Below are positions 1 to 8,242 of a DNA stretch of 64,000 nucleotides, piece by piece (within the stretch, counting starts at the first letter, position 1; each line of letters starts with the position of its first letter). The DNA is from an uncultured Eubacteriales bacterium (lineage in GTDB: Bacteria > Bacillota > Clostridia > Oscillospirales > Acutalibacteraceae), in the NCBI GenBank assembly GCA_934486895.1, contig CAKSQZ010000008.1, positions 1-64,000 of the forward strand. The letters run 5' to 3'. The notes beneath the pieces are model-generated. The model was given only the letters and a program-made list of their open reading frames with translations. It was not told the origin of the DNA and ran no database searches. A program made the position numbers and the translations under genes.

Positions 1-41
1 CGGCTTTGTTGCGCTACCAACCTGTTTCGGCTGTGTCATTA

Positions 42-71
42 AGCAGAGAATGAAGTCTTTGCTCTTTTTTT
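42..71 (+). terminator. Terminator-like hairpin in left repeat, copy 1
   Basis: AGCAGAGA (42-49) pairs with TCTTTGCT (56-63) with one G-T wobble, followed by a T7 run. The same structure recurs at 397-426 in copy 2. Its place just before a T-arm-flanked element matches the terminator placement in the tRNA-Ala array at the other end of the window. Confidence 0.5.
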
Positions 72-92
72 AATTTGCGCAGAAAACCGATA

Positions 93-211
93 GGACTTGA
101 ACCCCGTGCGAATATCCGTCGGTTGCCGCGACGCAGGAGACGGCGAGACGGATTAGCAATAACGCGAGAGGCGAAGCCGAGAAATTGCGCGAAGCGAGCA
201 ATTTCAAGTCC
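93..211 (+). repeat. T-arm-flanked repeat element, left locus, complete copy
   Basis: The 119-bp element is bounded by a 9-bp inverted repeat, GGACTTGAA (93-101) and TTCAAGTCC (203-211). The right arm has the form of a tRNA T-loop plus 3' T-stem; the left arm and its flank (ACCGATAGGACTTGAACC) are the reverse complement of such a T-arm. The first half of the interior is a ~56-bp core shared with the array at 55071-55642. The second half holds two GC-rich hairpins, GGC-GAA-GCC and AAATTGC/GCAATTT, that differ from those of the right locus. Function is unknown. Confidence 0.75.
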
Positions 212-226
212 TCTTGGGCGGGCCTC

Positions 227-264
227 GTCGTCGCGGACTGTGTATCATTCGCGACGACTTTTTT
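227..264 (+). terminator. Strong hairpin with T6 run inside left repeat unit
   Basis: GTCGTCGCG (227-235) pairs perfectly with CGCGACGAC (250-258), followed by T6. It looks like a Rho-independent terminator on the + strand. No gene reads into it within the window, so it may end a tRNA or repeat transcript that starts further left. Confidence 0.55.
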
Positions 265-447
265 AATAAAAGTCATCTCTCACTCACGCCGTCGCTCCTC
301 CTCTCCGAAACAGGTCACGCGCAAGCCGCCTGCTCGGTTGTAAACGCCCTCGCAACGGCTTTGTTGCGCTACCAACCTGTTTCGGCTGTGTCATTAAGCA
401 GAGAATGAAGTCTTTGCTCTTTTTTTAATTTGAGCAGAAAACCGATA

Positions 448-500
448 GGACTTGAACCCCGTGCGAATATCCGTCGGTTGCCGCGACGCAGGAGACGGCG
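448..500 (+). repeat. Truncated T-arm-flanked element, left locus copy 2
   Basis: This begins with the same GGACTTGAACCCC end as the complete element at 93-211 and is identical to it up to base 500, after which the sequence diverges. The hairpin half and the closing inverted arm are missing. It marks the right border of the repeat locus. Confidence 0.75.
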
Positions 501-587
501 CGGGCCAGCTGTATTTGCGTGCAGATAAAAAACACCTAAATATAGTGAATTATCCGATAGTGTCAAGCTGAATTTCAAGTATAGTAA

Positions 588-614
588 AGCTCCTGCATTA
601 TAAATGCAGGAGCT
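588..614 (-). terminator. Terminator after ABC permease gene
   Basis: Two 12-base arms, AGCTCCTGCATT and AATGCAGGAGCT, flank a 3-base loop starting four bases past the permease stop codon. The following T run (TTTACT on the - strand) is short, so termination may be partial. Confidence 0.6.
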
Positions 615-618
615 CTTA

Positions 619-2898
619 TCATTCAGCACCTTTGAGTGCTTCAACCATATCGATCTTTTTGTTTTTTCGCGATACCATAAGGCTCACAAGAAGTGACATT
701 CCAACCGTGAGCAGTATGCTCAGGATATATGTCATAGGCCCGATCGAGAGCCGCATTTCATATTCGCTCGCGAGCGCCTTGATCATAACATCGAGCACCC
801 AAACGCCAAACGGCAAGCCGATCAAAACACCGACAAAACTTAGCCACAGATTCTGACCAATAAGCAATCTGCCTATCTTGCCGTTTTTAAATCCGACAAC
901 TTTCAAGGTCGCCATTTCGCGATAACGCTCGGTATAGCTCATAACGCCGAGGTTGTAAAGCACAACAACTCCGAGCAGCAAAGCACCTGCCACCATAATA
1001 ACGATCATCGAATCCATAATATCTGTGAATGTATCGAATGAATCGATAATCATCTGTTTTGACTGAACACTCTTGATCGCACTGTCCGACGAGATGTTTG
1101 CTTTATCCGTCTTGGTGTAAACGCTGTTCACACTAAACGGTATCTTGCATTCTTTTGCATAGTTTTCGGTCACAGCGATTCCTTCCGAAACACTGCGGAT
1201 CAGTCCTGCGACTTTAAGCGTGTATTCATCGTCGGATCCGTAAGGGCTGATAGTAAATTCATCGCCTTCCTGAAGATCAAATTCATCTGCGATCCTGAGG
1301 CAGATATAAGCACCGTCATCGCCGAGCTTTGTGAAATCAGCGTCTTCGTCAGGGAAACGCACCATATCGTTTTTGATATTGTAAATGTCAAGCGAAAGCG
1401 CTTTTTCATCAAGCTGAATACTTACAGAAGCGCTTGTGTCGCCGCCGTATTTTTCAATAACGGCCTTTCTCTGATTGTCGGTTGCGTCCTCGGAGAGATA
1501 TATTCTTGAAGAATAGTTGGTCGCACCGTCATAATAGAGATCCAGAAAAGCGTTCATAGTGTCGCGCATACCGAGCGCGCAGACCATTATCATCATACAC
1601 CCGACAATACCGATAAGACTCATCGCCGTGCGTGATTTGTGACGCGTTATATCGCGCAGATTCCAGCGTGTGCCGAACGATAATTTGTGAAACCATTTTG
1701 TCCTTTCTATCAGCATCGGCTTCATCTTTTTCGGCGAATAAGGCCGCAGTGAGTCAGCAGCAGTGCCGAGCAGCATACGCCGCACAGATAGGTATCCTAT
1801 AAGCGTCAGCAGAGCAATTATAGACACGAGTATCACATAGCAGAACCACGGCAGATAAAGTTTCCATTCCGGCATATCCAGATATGTACCCATCATTCCG
1901 TTAGGATTCATAATATACCACGCAACGGCATATCCCAAAACAACGCCGATAGCCGAGCCTATAATACCTATCATAAATGCATAAGAAGTGTAATGCCGTG
2001 TTATCCTTTTGTCCTTAAATCCGAGTGCTTTAAGCGTTCCGATCTGAGTTTTTTCCTTAGCTGTCAGGCGGTGCATTGTCGTCACCATAGTCAAAACGGC
2101 GATCAACAAAAAGAGCGTCGGGAGGATAGAGCCCATCGTTTTGCCCTCATCGGATTCACCCTTTGCCTGCGCATAAGATACTGTCTCTTCCTTATCCTGC
2201 ACCATCATCGTCTTGCCGAGAGCGTCGTCCGTCTTTTCGGTGAATTCCTTGCGACTCATATCCGATATAACATTTATCTGCGGGTAAAATGCCGTTTTTG
2301 CCGCTTTTTCATAAGCCTCAGGGGAAATAAACGCAAAGCCGTATGTTTTGAAGTCGGGCATAAGCTGTGTCTCATCTCGCACGCATATCATATATTCGCC
2401 CGCTTTAACAAGCGCTTTGACCGTTCCGCTGACTTCAATGTTGCGGTAAGAAAGCGTTAGTTTGTCACCGAGCTTAATGTTGTTTGCTTCCGCAAATTTC
2501 TGTGAGAGCCAAATGCCGTCGGTGCTTTTTTCATCGTAGTCATCGCCGTCCATTATCTGCATACCGGATACATTTGTGTTCGTAGTCACGGTCAGAGCAA
2601 CGCTGTTGCCGTCATATTCCTTAACATCAGCCGCAACCGACAAATATCTTGCCGCTTGCGAAACACCGTCAATATCCTCGATTTTTTTAAGATCATCTTC
2701 GGAAAAACCGCTTTCGGATATAATGCGGTAGTCGGCATAACCCGTGCGATCAAAGAATGAGCTCATATTTTCTTCAATGCTCACCCATTCCATATTGAAC
2801 CCGACAAACATTCCGACTCCGAGTGCGATCATTATTATCATTGAAATAAACTGTGCCTTGTAGAGCCCCATTGTTCTCCATAGCTTTTTGAATAGCAT
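619..2898 (-). CDS. ABC transporter permease, FtsX/MacB type, duplicated FtsX unit
   Basis: A 759-residue membrane protein of the FtsX-like permease superfamily. The predicted layout is two copies of one helix, a large extracytoplasmic domain and three helices. The first helix is near residues 15-37, three follow near 256-377, a second N-type helix is near 425-447, and the last three sit in the C-terminal 140 residues. The motif after the first helix of each triplet (KEKTQIGTLKALGF and YREMATLKVVGF) is the usual FtsX cytoplasmic loop. It lies 12 bases downstream of its ATPase and is its membrane partner. Such pairs usually export peptides or lipids, or give antimicrobial-peptide resistance; the substrate here cannot be read. 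Confidence 0.88.
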   Translation of the reverse strand: MLFKKLWRTMGLYKAQFISMIIMIALGVGMFVGFNMEWVSIEENMSSFFDRTGYADYRIISESGFSEDDLKKIEDIDGVSQAARYLSVAADVKEYDGNSVALTVTTNTNVSGMQIMDGDDYDEKSTDGIWLSQKFAEANNIKLGDKLTLSYRNIEVSGTVKALVKAGEYMICVRDETQLMPDFKTYGFAFISPEAYEKAAKTAFYPQINVISDMSRKEFTEKTDDALGKTMMVQDKEETVSYAQAKGESDEGKTMGSILPTLFLLIAVLTMVTTMHRLTAKEKTQIGTLKALGFKDKRITRHYTSYAFMIGIIGSAIGVVLGYAVAWYIMNPNGMMGTYLDMPEWKLYLPWFCYVILVSIIALLTLIGYLSVRRMLLGTAADSLRPYSPKKMKPMLIERTKWFHKLSFGTRWNLRDITRHKSRTAMSLIGIVGCMMIMVCALGMRDTMNAFLDLYYDGATNYSSRIYLSEDATDNQRKAVIEKYGGDTSASVSIQLDEKALSLDIYNIKNDMVRFPDEDADFTKLGDDGAYICLRIADEFDLQEGDEFTISPYGSDDEYTLKVAGLIRSVSEGIAVTENYAKECKIPFSVNSVYTKTDKANISSDSAIKSVQSKQMIIDSFDTFTDIMDSMIVIMVAGALLLGVVVLYNLGVMSYTERYREMATLKVVGFKNGKIGRLLIGQNLWLSFVGVLIGLPFGVWVLDVMIKALASEYEMRLSIGPMTYILSILLTVGMSLLVSLMVSRKNKKIDMVEALKGAE

Positions 2899-2910
2899 AA
2901 GCCCACCTCT

Positions 2911-3612
2911 TTACCAATCGATCTCGTCTGCGCTCATCGGTTCTGCCTGGTCCTCGCGCGACACGATCTTTCCGTTTTTAACACGGATCACAACATCGGC
3001 CATTTTCGCAATGTTCTGGTTGTGGGTAACAATAACAATGGTCTTTCCGTAATCGCGTGCCATTTTGAGAAGCAGTTTCAGCACCATAACGCCTGTCTGC
3101 GAGTCGAGTGCGCCTGTCGGTTCGTCGCAAAGCAGAATCTTAGGATTTTTCGCAAGTGCCCTTGCAATAGAAACTCTCTGCTGTTCGCCGCCCGAAAGCT
3201 CGGAGGGAAAGTTTTTCAAATGATCCGAAAGCCCGACTTCTTCTATCATCTTAGTAGCAGAAAGCGAGTCCGGTGCGATTTCCTTCACAAGCGCGACATT
3301 TTCATGCACAGTGAGTGTCGGCACAAGGTTGTAAAACTGGAAAACAAATCCGACTTTTTTCGCGCGGTATTCTGCAAGCTCATCGTTTGAAAGGGAAGAA
3401 ATGTCCTTGCCTTCAACAAGTATCTTGCCGTCTGTCGGGCTGTCGAGTCCGCCGAGCAGGTTCAAAAGCGTGCTTTTTCCCGCTCCGCTCGGACCGAGAA
3501 TAACAACGAATTTGCCGTCGTCCAGTTCCATGTCAACTCCGTCGAGCGCCTTAAGCTCGTGGTCGCCGCTTTTGTAAACACGGCTCACATTCTTGAATTC
3601 GACTATTGCCAT
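2911..3612 (-). CDS. ABC transporter ATP-binding protein (LolD/MacB family)
   Basis: A 233-residue ATPase with Walker A GPSGAGKST at 40-48, Q-loop FQFYNLVPTLTV, signature LSGGEQQRVS, Walker B ILLCDEPTGALDS and the H-loop IVTHN. Length and motifs are those of the LolD/MacB/SalX family that powers FtsX-type permeases. The ATG at 3612 is chosen because AGGAG lies 8 bases upstream; an open frame extends 26 codons further but would run through the operator hairpin. It is the first gene of a two-gene operon with the permease, driven by the operator-controlled promoter at 3709-3737. Confidence 0.92.
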   Translation of the reverse strand: MAIVEFKNVSRVYKSGDHELKALDGVDMELDDGKFVVILGPSGAGKSTLLNLLGGLDSPTDGKILVEGKDISSLSNDELAEYRAKKVGFVFQFYNLVPTLTVHENVALVKEIAPDSLSATKMIEEVGLSDHLKNFPSELSGGEQQRVSIARALAKNPKILLCDEPTGALDSQTGVMVLKLLLKMARDYGKTIVIVTHNQNIAKMADVVIRVKNGKIVSREDQAEPMSADEIDW

Positions 3613-3643
3613 TTTCATCTCTCCTTGAAAAATATTTGCTGTA

Positions 3644-3669
3644 CTGTGGTTAGCCTTCGCTAACCACAG
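3644..3669. promoter_or_regulatory. 26-bp perfect palindrome, operator 2 of ABC operon
   Basis: The sequence is symmetric over 26 bases around the core GGTTAGC-CTTC-GCTAACC. It lies in the 5' leader of the ABC ATPase mRNA, 32 bases before its start codon. It shares half-sites with the palindrome at 3683-3698, which suggests two operators for one dimeric repressor (TetR- or GntR-sized). As RNA it would also form a strong hairpin with a CTTC loop. Confidence 0.7.
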
Positions 3670-3682
3670 CCCTGTAAAAACA

Positions 3683-3698
3683 GTTAGCAATAGCTAAC
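3683..3698. promoter_or_regulatory. 16-bp palindrome, operator 1 of ABC operon
   Basis: GTTAGCAATAGCTAAC is a perfect inverted repeat starting about 10 bases downstream of the -10 box, over the likely transcription start. A bound protein here would block initiation. It has the same TTAGC-N4-GCTAA half-sites as the palindrome at 3644-3669. Confidence 0.7.
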
Positions 3699-3708
3699 CG
3701 CATATAGC

Positions 3709-3737
3709 ATTATATATCATAATAATAGAAATGTCAA
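3709..3737 (-). promoter_or_regulatory. Consensus sigma-A promoter of the ABC operon
   Basis: On the - strand TTGACA (3732-3737) and TATAAT (3709-3714) are separated by exactly 17 bases. Both boxes are perfect consensus, so the operon should be strong unless repressed, which fits the two operators immediately downstream. Confidence 0.85.
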
Positions 3738-3744
3738 TAGTATC

Positions 3745-3781
3745 GTTAAAAAAATAAGCGACCCCGCTTTTGCGAGGTCGC
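3745..3781 (-). terminator. Terminator of the glgBCD operon
   Basis: A GC-rich hairpin (3758-3781, one C-A mismatch, loop TTTT) is followed on the - strand by a T-rich run opposite the A tract at 3745-3754. It lies 17 bases past the glgD stop. Confidence 0.8.
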
Positions 3782-3798
3782 CTTTGAAGGGTATAGGA

Positions 3799-4905
3799 TT
3801 AAACCGACAAACCTTTTCCGATGACAAGCGGAAAAGTCTTGTAGCCGATCAATGTTCTGCCTTCCTTAACAGAGACATTTTTGTCACTGATAACATAGGC
3901 AAGAGTGCTGTTTTTGCCGATCTGAGCCGATTGCATCAAAATGCAGTTTTCAACCTTGCAGCCCTTTTCGATATTAACTCCTCTGAAAATAATGCTGTTT
4001 TTCACTTCGCCTTCAATAACACATCCGTCGGCGATTATAGAATCGGTAACCTTAGCGTCGTAGCCGTATCTTGTCGGCATATCATCGCGCAACTTTGTGA
4101 AGATCGGACGCTCCGGCTCGAAGATCTCATGTCTGATCTGCTTGTCGAGCAGTGCCATATTAGCGTCAAAATAGCTTTGAATACTGTCGATCAGCATTGC
4201 GTGTCCCGTAACTTCAAAGCCGCACATTCTGTAGTTGGACACCTCGCGTTGGAGAATGTCTATCTCAAAGTTGGTGTAGTTGTGACGGTAAGCGTTTTTA
4301 ACAAGAGAGATAAGAAGATCTCTGCGCATAAGCAGCATGTGTACAAAGACATTTCTGCCTATCTGCGGCTGGTCTGCCTCAACTGTTATACCTGTGATGC
4401 GGGATTCATCATCGATCTCGCAGAATGTTGTGCCGATAATACCTTTCTTGTAGGCTATGGTTATGTCGGCGTTTGATTTAACATGCTTTTCGATCATCTT
4501 GTCAACATCGATATTAGCCACATAATCCGAATCAGAGATCAGAACATATTCCTCGGTTGCGTTTTCAAGGTAAGAAAGATTGCCGTACATAGCGTCGATC
4601 TTTCCTTTGTAAACACCGTTCTCGGCATATCCGTAAGGCGAGAGTATGCAAAGTCCGCCTCTCTTTCTTGCGAGATCCCACGGTCTGCCGCTTCCCACAT
4701 GATCCATCAGCGACTGATAGTTTCTCTTGGTTACAACGCCGACTTTGAAAATGCCCGCATTGACCATTGAAGAAAGAGCAAAGTCTATCAATCTGTATCG
4801 ACAACCAAACGGAACCGATCCCATCGTACGGAACGAGGTGAGCTCTGTCAGCTTTTCATCGCTTGTGTTGGCAAAAACAAGTCCCATTATACTTTTACTT
4901 CTCAT
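3799..4905 (-). CDS. glgD: Glucose-1-phosphate adenylyltransferase, GlgD-type subunit
   Basis: A 368-residue nucleotidyltransferase paralogue of GlgC. The N-terminal nucleotidyltransferase fold (GCRYRLIDFALSSMVNAG) is followed by a left-handed beta-helix of hexapeptide repeats (VIEGEVKNSIIFRGVNIEKG). The glycine-rich LAGGxGxRL loop of GlgC is replaced by LVFANTSDEKL, so catalysis is probably impaired. In Firmicutes, GlgD partners GlgC and boosts or tunes its activity. The ATG at 4905 is preferred to the GTG at 4914, which would sit only two bases from the AAAGG site. It is the last gene of glgBCD. Confidence 0.9.
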   Translation of the reverse strand: MRSKSIMGLVFANTSDEKLTELTSFRTMGSVPFGCRYRLIDFALSSMVNAGIFKVGVVTKRNYQSLMDHVGSGRPWDLARKRGGLCILSPYGYAENGVYKGKIDAMYGNLSYLENATEEYVLISDSDYVANIDVDKMIEKHVKSNADITIAYKKGIIGTTFCEIDDESRITGITVEADQPQIGRNVFVHMLLMRRDLLISLVKNAYRHNYTNFEIDILQREVSNYRMCGFEVTGHAMLIDSIQSYFDANMALLDKQIRHEIFEPERPIFTKLRDDMPTRYGYDAKVTDSIIADGCVIEGEVKNSIIFRGVNIEKGCKVENCILMQSAQIGKNSTLAYVISDKNVSVKEGRTLIGYKTFPLVIGKGLSV

Positions 4906-4933
4906 TTTGATCACAGCCTTTCCCGAATTTCAG

Positions 4934-6130
4934 TCATATGCTAAGCATAGCACAGGGCTCAACTATCTTCCCCGCAGGAACAACATAATCCGGACCGATC
5001 GTTGCGACGCCCCATTTGCTTTTATCCTCGCAGTCCTCCGGTCTCATACCGATAACAGCACGCTCTCCGACAACAGCATTCTCGGCGACGATCGCGTATT
5101 TGACAACTGCGCCTGCTTTGATAACCGCACCCGGCATAATAACACTATCCTGAATAATTGCACCTTCTTCAATTTTCGCACCGGAGAAGAGCACCGAATC
5201 GGTAACTTCGCCTGCAACAGTGCAGCCCTCGCTGATAAGCGAATTCTTAACAACGGCGGTATCCGAAATGAAGTGCGGCGGCAATGCTCTCGAACGGGCA
5301 TAGATACGCCAGTGCGGGTCGTTAAGCTCAAGCGGCATTTTCGGGTTAAGAATGTCCATATTGGCTTCCCAAAGACTGTCTATCGTGCCGACATCCTTCC
5401 AATAACCGTCGAAATTGTAAGCAAACAATCGTTTTTCGTCTCTGAGCATGGCGGGAATTATATCCTTGCCGAAGTCATTGTGAGATTCGGGATTTGCTTC
5501 GTCTTCTGTCAGATAACGCTTCAAAGCGTCCCAACTGAAGACATAAACGCCCATCGATGCTTTGTTGCTCTTGGGACGAGGCGGCTTCTCCTCAAATTCA
5601 TAAATACGATTTGTATCATCGGTGTTCATAATGCCGAAGCGAGTGGCCTCTTCCATCGAAACCTCAAGCACCGCGATAGTGCAGTCGGCATTGTTTTTCG
5701 CATGATAATCCAGCATTTTCGAGTAGTCCATTTTGTAAATATGGTCGCCCGAAAGAATAAGCACATATTCGGGATTATAACGCTCGATGAAGTGGAGGTT
5801 CTGATATATGGCGTTAGCGGTGCCGCGATACCAATCCGTGCCTTCTATCTGCTGATACGGCGAAAGAATATGTACGCCGCCGTAAGCTCTGTCAAGATCC
5901 CACGGCTGGCCCGAACCGATATAATCGTTCAGCTCGAGCGGTTGATATTGCGTCAGCACACCCACTGTATCAATTCCGGAGTTTATGCAGTTGGAAAGAG
6001 GGAAGTCGATAATGCGGTATTTACCCCCGTAGGGAACAGCGGGCTTAGCAATATTCTTTGTCAGCGCTCCGAGTCTGCTTCCCTGTCCACCTGCAAGCAG
6101 CATAGCGACACACTCGGTTTTATAATTCAT
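4934..6130 (-). CDS. glgC: Glucose-1-phosphate adenylyltransferase, catalytic subunit
   Basis: GlgC makes ADP-glucose from glucose-1-phosphate and ATP, the committed step of bacterial glycogen synthesis. The 398-residue protein has the catalytic loop LLAGGQGSRLGALT near residue 11, then KPAVPYGGKYRIIDFPLSN, the substrate loop WYRGTANAIYQN and SGDHIYKMDY. A C-terminal beta-helix of hexapeptide repeats (VTDSVLFSGAKIEEGAIIQD) follows. The start has AAAGGTGATC eight bases upstream. It is co-transcribed between glgB and glgD, with a 28-base gap after glgB. Confidence 0.95.
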   Translation of the reverse strand: MNYKTECVAMLLAGGQGSRLGALTKNIAKPAVPYGGKYRIIDFPLSNCINSGIDTVGVLTQYQPLELNDYIGSGQPWDLDRAYGGVHILSPYQQIEGTDWYRGTANAIYQNLHFIERYNPEYVLILSGDHIYKMDYSKMLDYHAKNNADCTIAVLEVSMEEATRFGIMNTDDTNRIYEFEEKPPRPKSNKASMGVYVFSWDALKRYLTEDEANPESHNDFGKDIIPAMLRDEKRLFAYNFDGYWKDVGTIDSLWEANMDILNPKMPLELNDPHWRIYARSRALPPHFISDTAVVKNSLISEGCTVAGEVTDSVLFSGAKIEEGAIIQDSVIMPGAVIKAGAVVKYAIVAENAVVGERAVIGMRPEDCEDKSKWGVATIGPDYVVPAGKIVEPCAMLSI

Positions 6131-6158
6131 AATTGATCACCTTTCTTTTAAACAAAAA

Positions 6159-8108
6159 TTAATTTTGTTTATTATCCGTTTTTGTGGTTTTCGGTTTTGC
6201 GCTTGTTTTGTGCGGGGGAACGTTTTTCAGATACAAAACCGAAAGTGGCGGCAGCGACAGCGAAATGCTGTTGTCAAACCCGTGCATTTTTTCTTTTTTG
6301 CTTCTGACTCTTCCCTTAGTACCTCTGCCTTTTCCGCCGAAACCGGCGTTGTCAGTGTTTAAAACGACCTCGTAGCTTCCGCGCTTGGGAACGCCTATTT
6401 TGTAGTTATCCCTCTCAACGGGAACAAAGTTGCATACTGCAATTATTTCAGCACCCTTTGCATCTATCCTTCTGAAGGCTATAACGCTCTGAGAACTGTC
6501 ATCATTGGAGATCCATGAAAATCCTTCCCAATCATAGTCTATCTCCCACATCGGGCGATTTGCAAGATAGAACTTATTGAGCGTCTTAACAAAGAGCTGC
6601 ATCTTCTTGTGCTTTTCATAATCAAGCAGCATCCAGTCGAGCTGTTTTGCATAGTTCCATTCGTCAAATTGAGCAAACTCCTGTCCCATAAACAACAGCT
6701 TTTTTCCTGGGTGCGCTGTCATATAAGCATAGAACGCTCTCAGCGAATCAAACTTATCATCGTATTCGCCGGGCATCTTGTTTATAAGCGAGCACTTGCC
6801 GTGCACGACCTCGTCGTGTGACATCGGAAGAATAAAGTTCTCCGAAAAAGCATAGAAGAAGCTGAATGTCAGGCTGTCGTGATTAAACTTTCTGAAGAGC
6901 GGATCGAGCGACATATATCTGAGCATATCGTTCATCCAGCCCATGTTCCATTTGAAGTTGAATCCGAGACCGCCTATATCCTCCGGCTTTGATACATTCG
7001 CCCATGAAGTGGATTCCTCTGCGATCATCATGGCGTAGGGAAATCTGCGGAAGATCTCTTTGTTGAGTGTGCGGAGAAAACTGATAGCTTCAAGGTTTTC
7101 GTTTCCGCCGTAGATATTCGAGAGCCATTCTCCGCTCTTGCGGCTGTAATCGAGATAAAGCATCGATGAAACTGCGTCAACTCTCAGTCCGTCAATATGA
7201 TACTTTTCAAACCAATATGCGGCATTGGAGATGAGAAAATCGATAACTTCGGGCTTTCCGAAGTCGAACACCATCGTGCCCCACTCTTTCATCTCGCCCT
7301 TCCTTGCGTCCGTATATTCATAGCAAGGCGATCCGTCAAAATATCTCAGTCCGTATTCATCGCGCGGGAAGTGAGCCGGAACCCAATCGAGAATAACTCC
7401 TATCCCTTTGCGGTGAAGGATATCAACAAACTTCATAAAGTCTTTCGGAGTGCCGTATCTTGAGGTCGGCGCATAATAACCCGTCACCTGATATCCCCAA
7501 GATCCGTCAAACGGGAACTCGGCAACAGGCATAAGCTCAACATGAGTGTAACCCATTGAACTCACATAATCCGCAAGCTGTTCGGCGACCGCAACATAGT
7601 TTAAAAATGTTCCGTCGTCATTCTTGCGCCACGAACCGATATTGACTTCATAAATATTTATCGGTGCATTAAGAGCGTTTTTCTGACCTCTTGTTTTGCA
7701 ATATGCAGAGTCTTTCCAGTTGTAGCCTTCAATGTCGTATATCTTAGATGCGTTAGATGGCCTGGTTTCCGAATGAAACGCATACGGATCGGCTTTCAAA
7801 ATCGTCTGACCGTTCTTTCCGGTCACCGCAAATTTATAAGCGTCATATATCTCGGCTTTTGCAACAGTACATTCCCAAATGCCGGCATCGGTAATGCGTG
7901 TCATAACATTAGCCGATTCATCCCAGTTATTGAAATCACCCACAACGCTGACAGACACCGCCGAAGGCGCCCATGTGCGAAAGCAGACCGCTTTACCCGA
8001 ACCTGTGCGGTGCGCGCCCATATAGTCGTATGAGCTGAAATTTGTGCCTTGATGGAATAGATATTCAGCAAGTTCGTTGATTTTGCCTTGCTTTTGATCC
8101 TTAACCAT
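6159..8108 (-). CDS. glgB: 1,4-alpha-glucan branching enzyme (GH13)
   Basis: GlgB cuts alpha-1,4 chains and rejoins them as alpha-1,6 branches. An N-terminal CBM48-type domain (VSVVGDFNNWDE, about 53-64) precedes a GH13 barrel. The barrel carries DWVPAHFPRDEYG (about 241), DGLRVDAV with nucleophile Asp311, MIAEEST with acid/base Glu364, and LPMSHDEVVHGK. A C-terminal beta-sandwich ends in LSLPPLSVLYLK, followed by a short Lys/Thr-rich tail. The length of 649 is normal for family GlgB. It is first in glgBCD, behind the promoter at 8143-8171. No glgA or glgP is in the window. Confidence 0.95.
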   Translation of the reverse strand: MVKDQKQGKINELAEYLFHQGTNFSSYDYMGAHRTGSGKAVCFRTWAPSAVSVSVVGDFNNWDESANVMTRITDAGIWECTVAKAEIYDAYKFAVTGKNGQTILKADPYAFHSETRPSNASKIYDIEGYNWKDSAYCKTRGQKNALNAPINIYEVNIGSWRKNDDGTFLNYVAVAEQLADYVSSMGYTHVELMPVAEFPFDGSWGYQVTGYYAPTSRYGTPKDFMKFVDILHRKGIGVILDWVPAHFPRDEYGLRYFDGSPCYEYTDARKGEMKEWGTMVFDFGKPEVIDFLISNAAYWFEKYHIDGLRVDAVSSMLYLDYSRKSGEWLSNIYGGNENLEAISFLRTLNKEIFRRFPYAMMIAEESTSWANVSKPEDIGGLGFNFKWNMGWMNDMLRYMSLDPLFRKFNHDSLTFSFFYAFSENFILPMSHDEVVHGKCSLINKMPGEYDDKFDSLRAFYAYMTAHPGKKLLFMGQEFAQFDEWNYAKQLDWMLLDYEKHKKMQLFVKTLNKFYLANRPMWEIDYDWEGFSWISNDDSSQSVIAFRRIDAKGAEIIAVCNFVPVERDNYKIGVPKRGSYEVVLNTDNAGFGGKGRGTKGRVRSKKEKMHGFDNSISLSLPPLSVLYLKNVPPHKTSAKPKTTKTDNKQN

Positions 8109-8142
8109 AGCGCACGCCCCCTTTTTCCCTATCCTTTACTAT

Positions 8143-8171
8143 ATTATAACAAGATAATTGCCAAATTTCAA
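8143..8171 (-). promoter_or_regulatory. Promoter of glgBCD
   Basis: On the - strand TTGAAA (8166-8171) and TATAAT (8143-8148) are 17 bases apart, about 35 bases upstream of the glgB start. It lies in the short spacer after spoIIE, so glgBCD is transcribed separately. Confidence 0.75.
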
Positions 8172-8242
8172 TAGACTTTTTATGAAATCTAAATTACGAA
8201 GTGGGGAAATTTTAATTAAATTTTTGTGCATATCTTACAAAA

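Larger units (their letters stand above)
1..500. repeat. Direct repeat pair, 355-bp period, T-arm-flanked element locus
   Basis: Bases 1-145 recur at 356-500 with a single visible substitution (TTGCGCAG against TTGAGCAG). The first copy is cut by the window edge, so the array probably continues to the left. Each copy holds, in order, a short hairpin with a T7 run, about 20 bases, and the start of a tRNA-T-arm-flanked element. The first element is complete (93-211); the second breaks off in its core at 500, after which the sequence is unrelated to the first copy. No gene is credible in 1-587; short open frames here consist of repeat sequence. A tRNA may lie just left of the window on the + strand, but none is visible. 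Confidence 0.85.

Noticed and set aside
93..101. A complete tRNA gene at the left locus
   Set aside because: Only T-arm-like segments (GGTTCAAGTCC) are visible; no acceptor, D-arm or anticodon arm could be fitted around them within the window.
4727..6136. Long open frame (469 codons) on the + strand
   Set aside because: It lies antisense to glgC and the end of glgD, whose protein families are certain; a codon-bias shadow without a ribosome site. The same holds for the - strand frame at 11325-12260 opposite leuCD.
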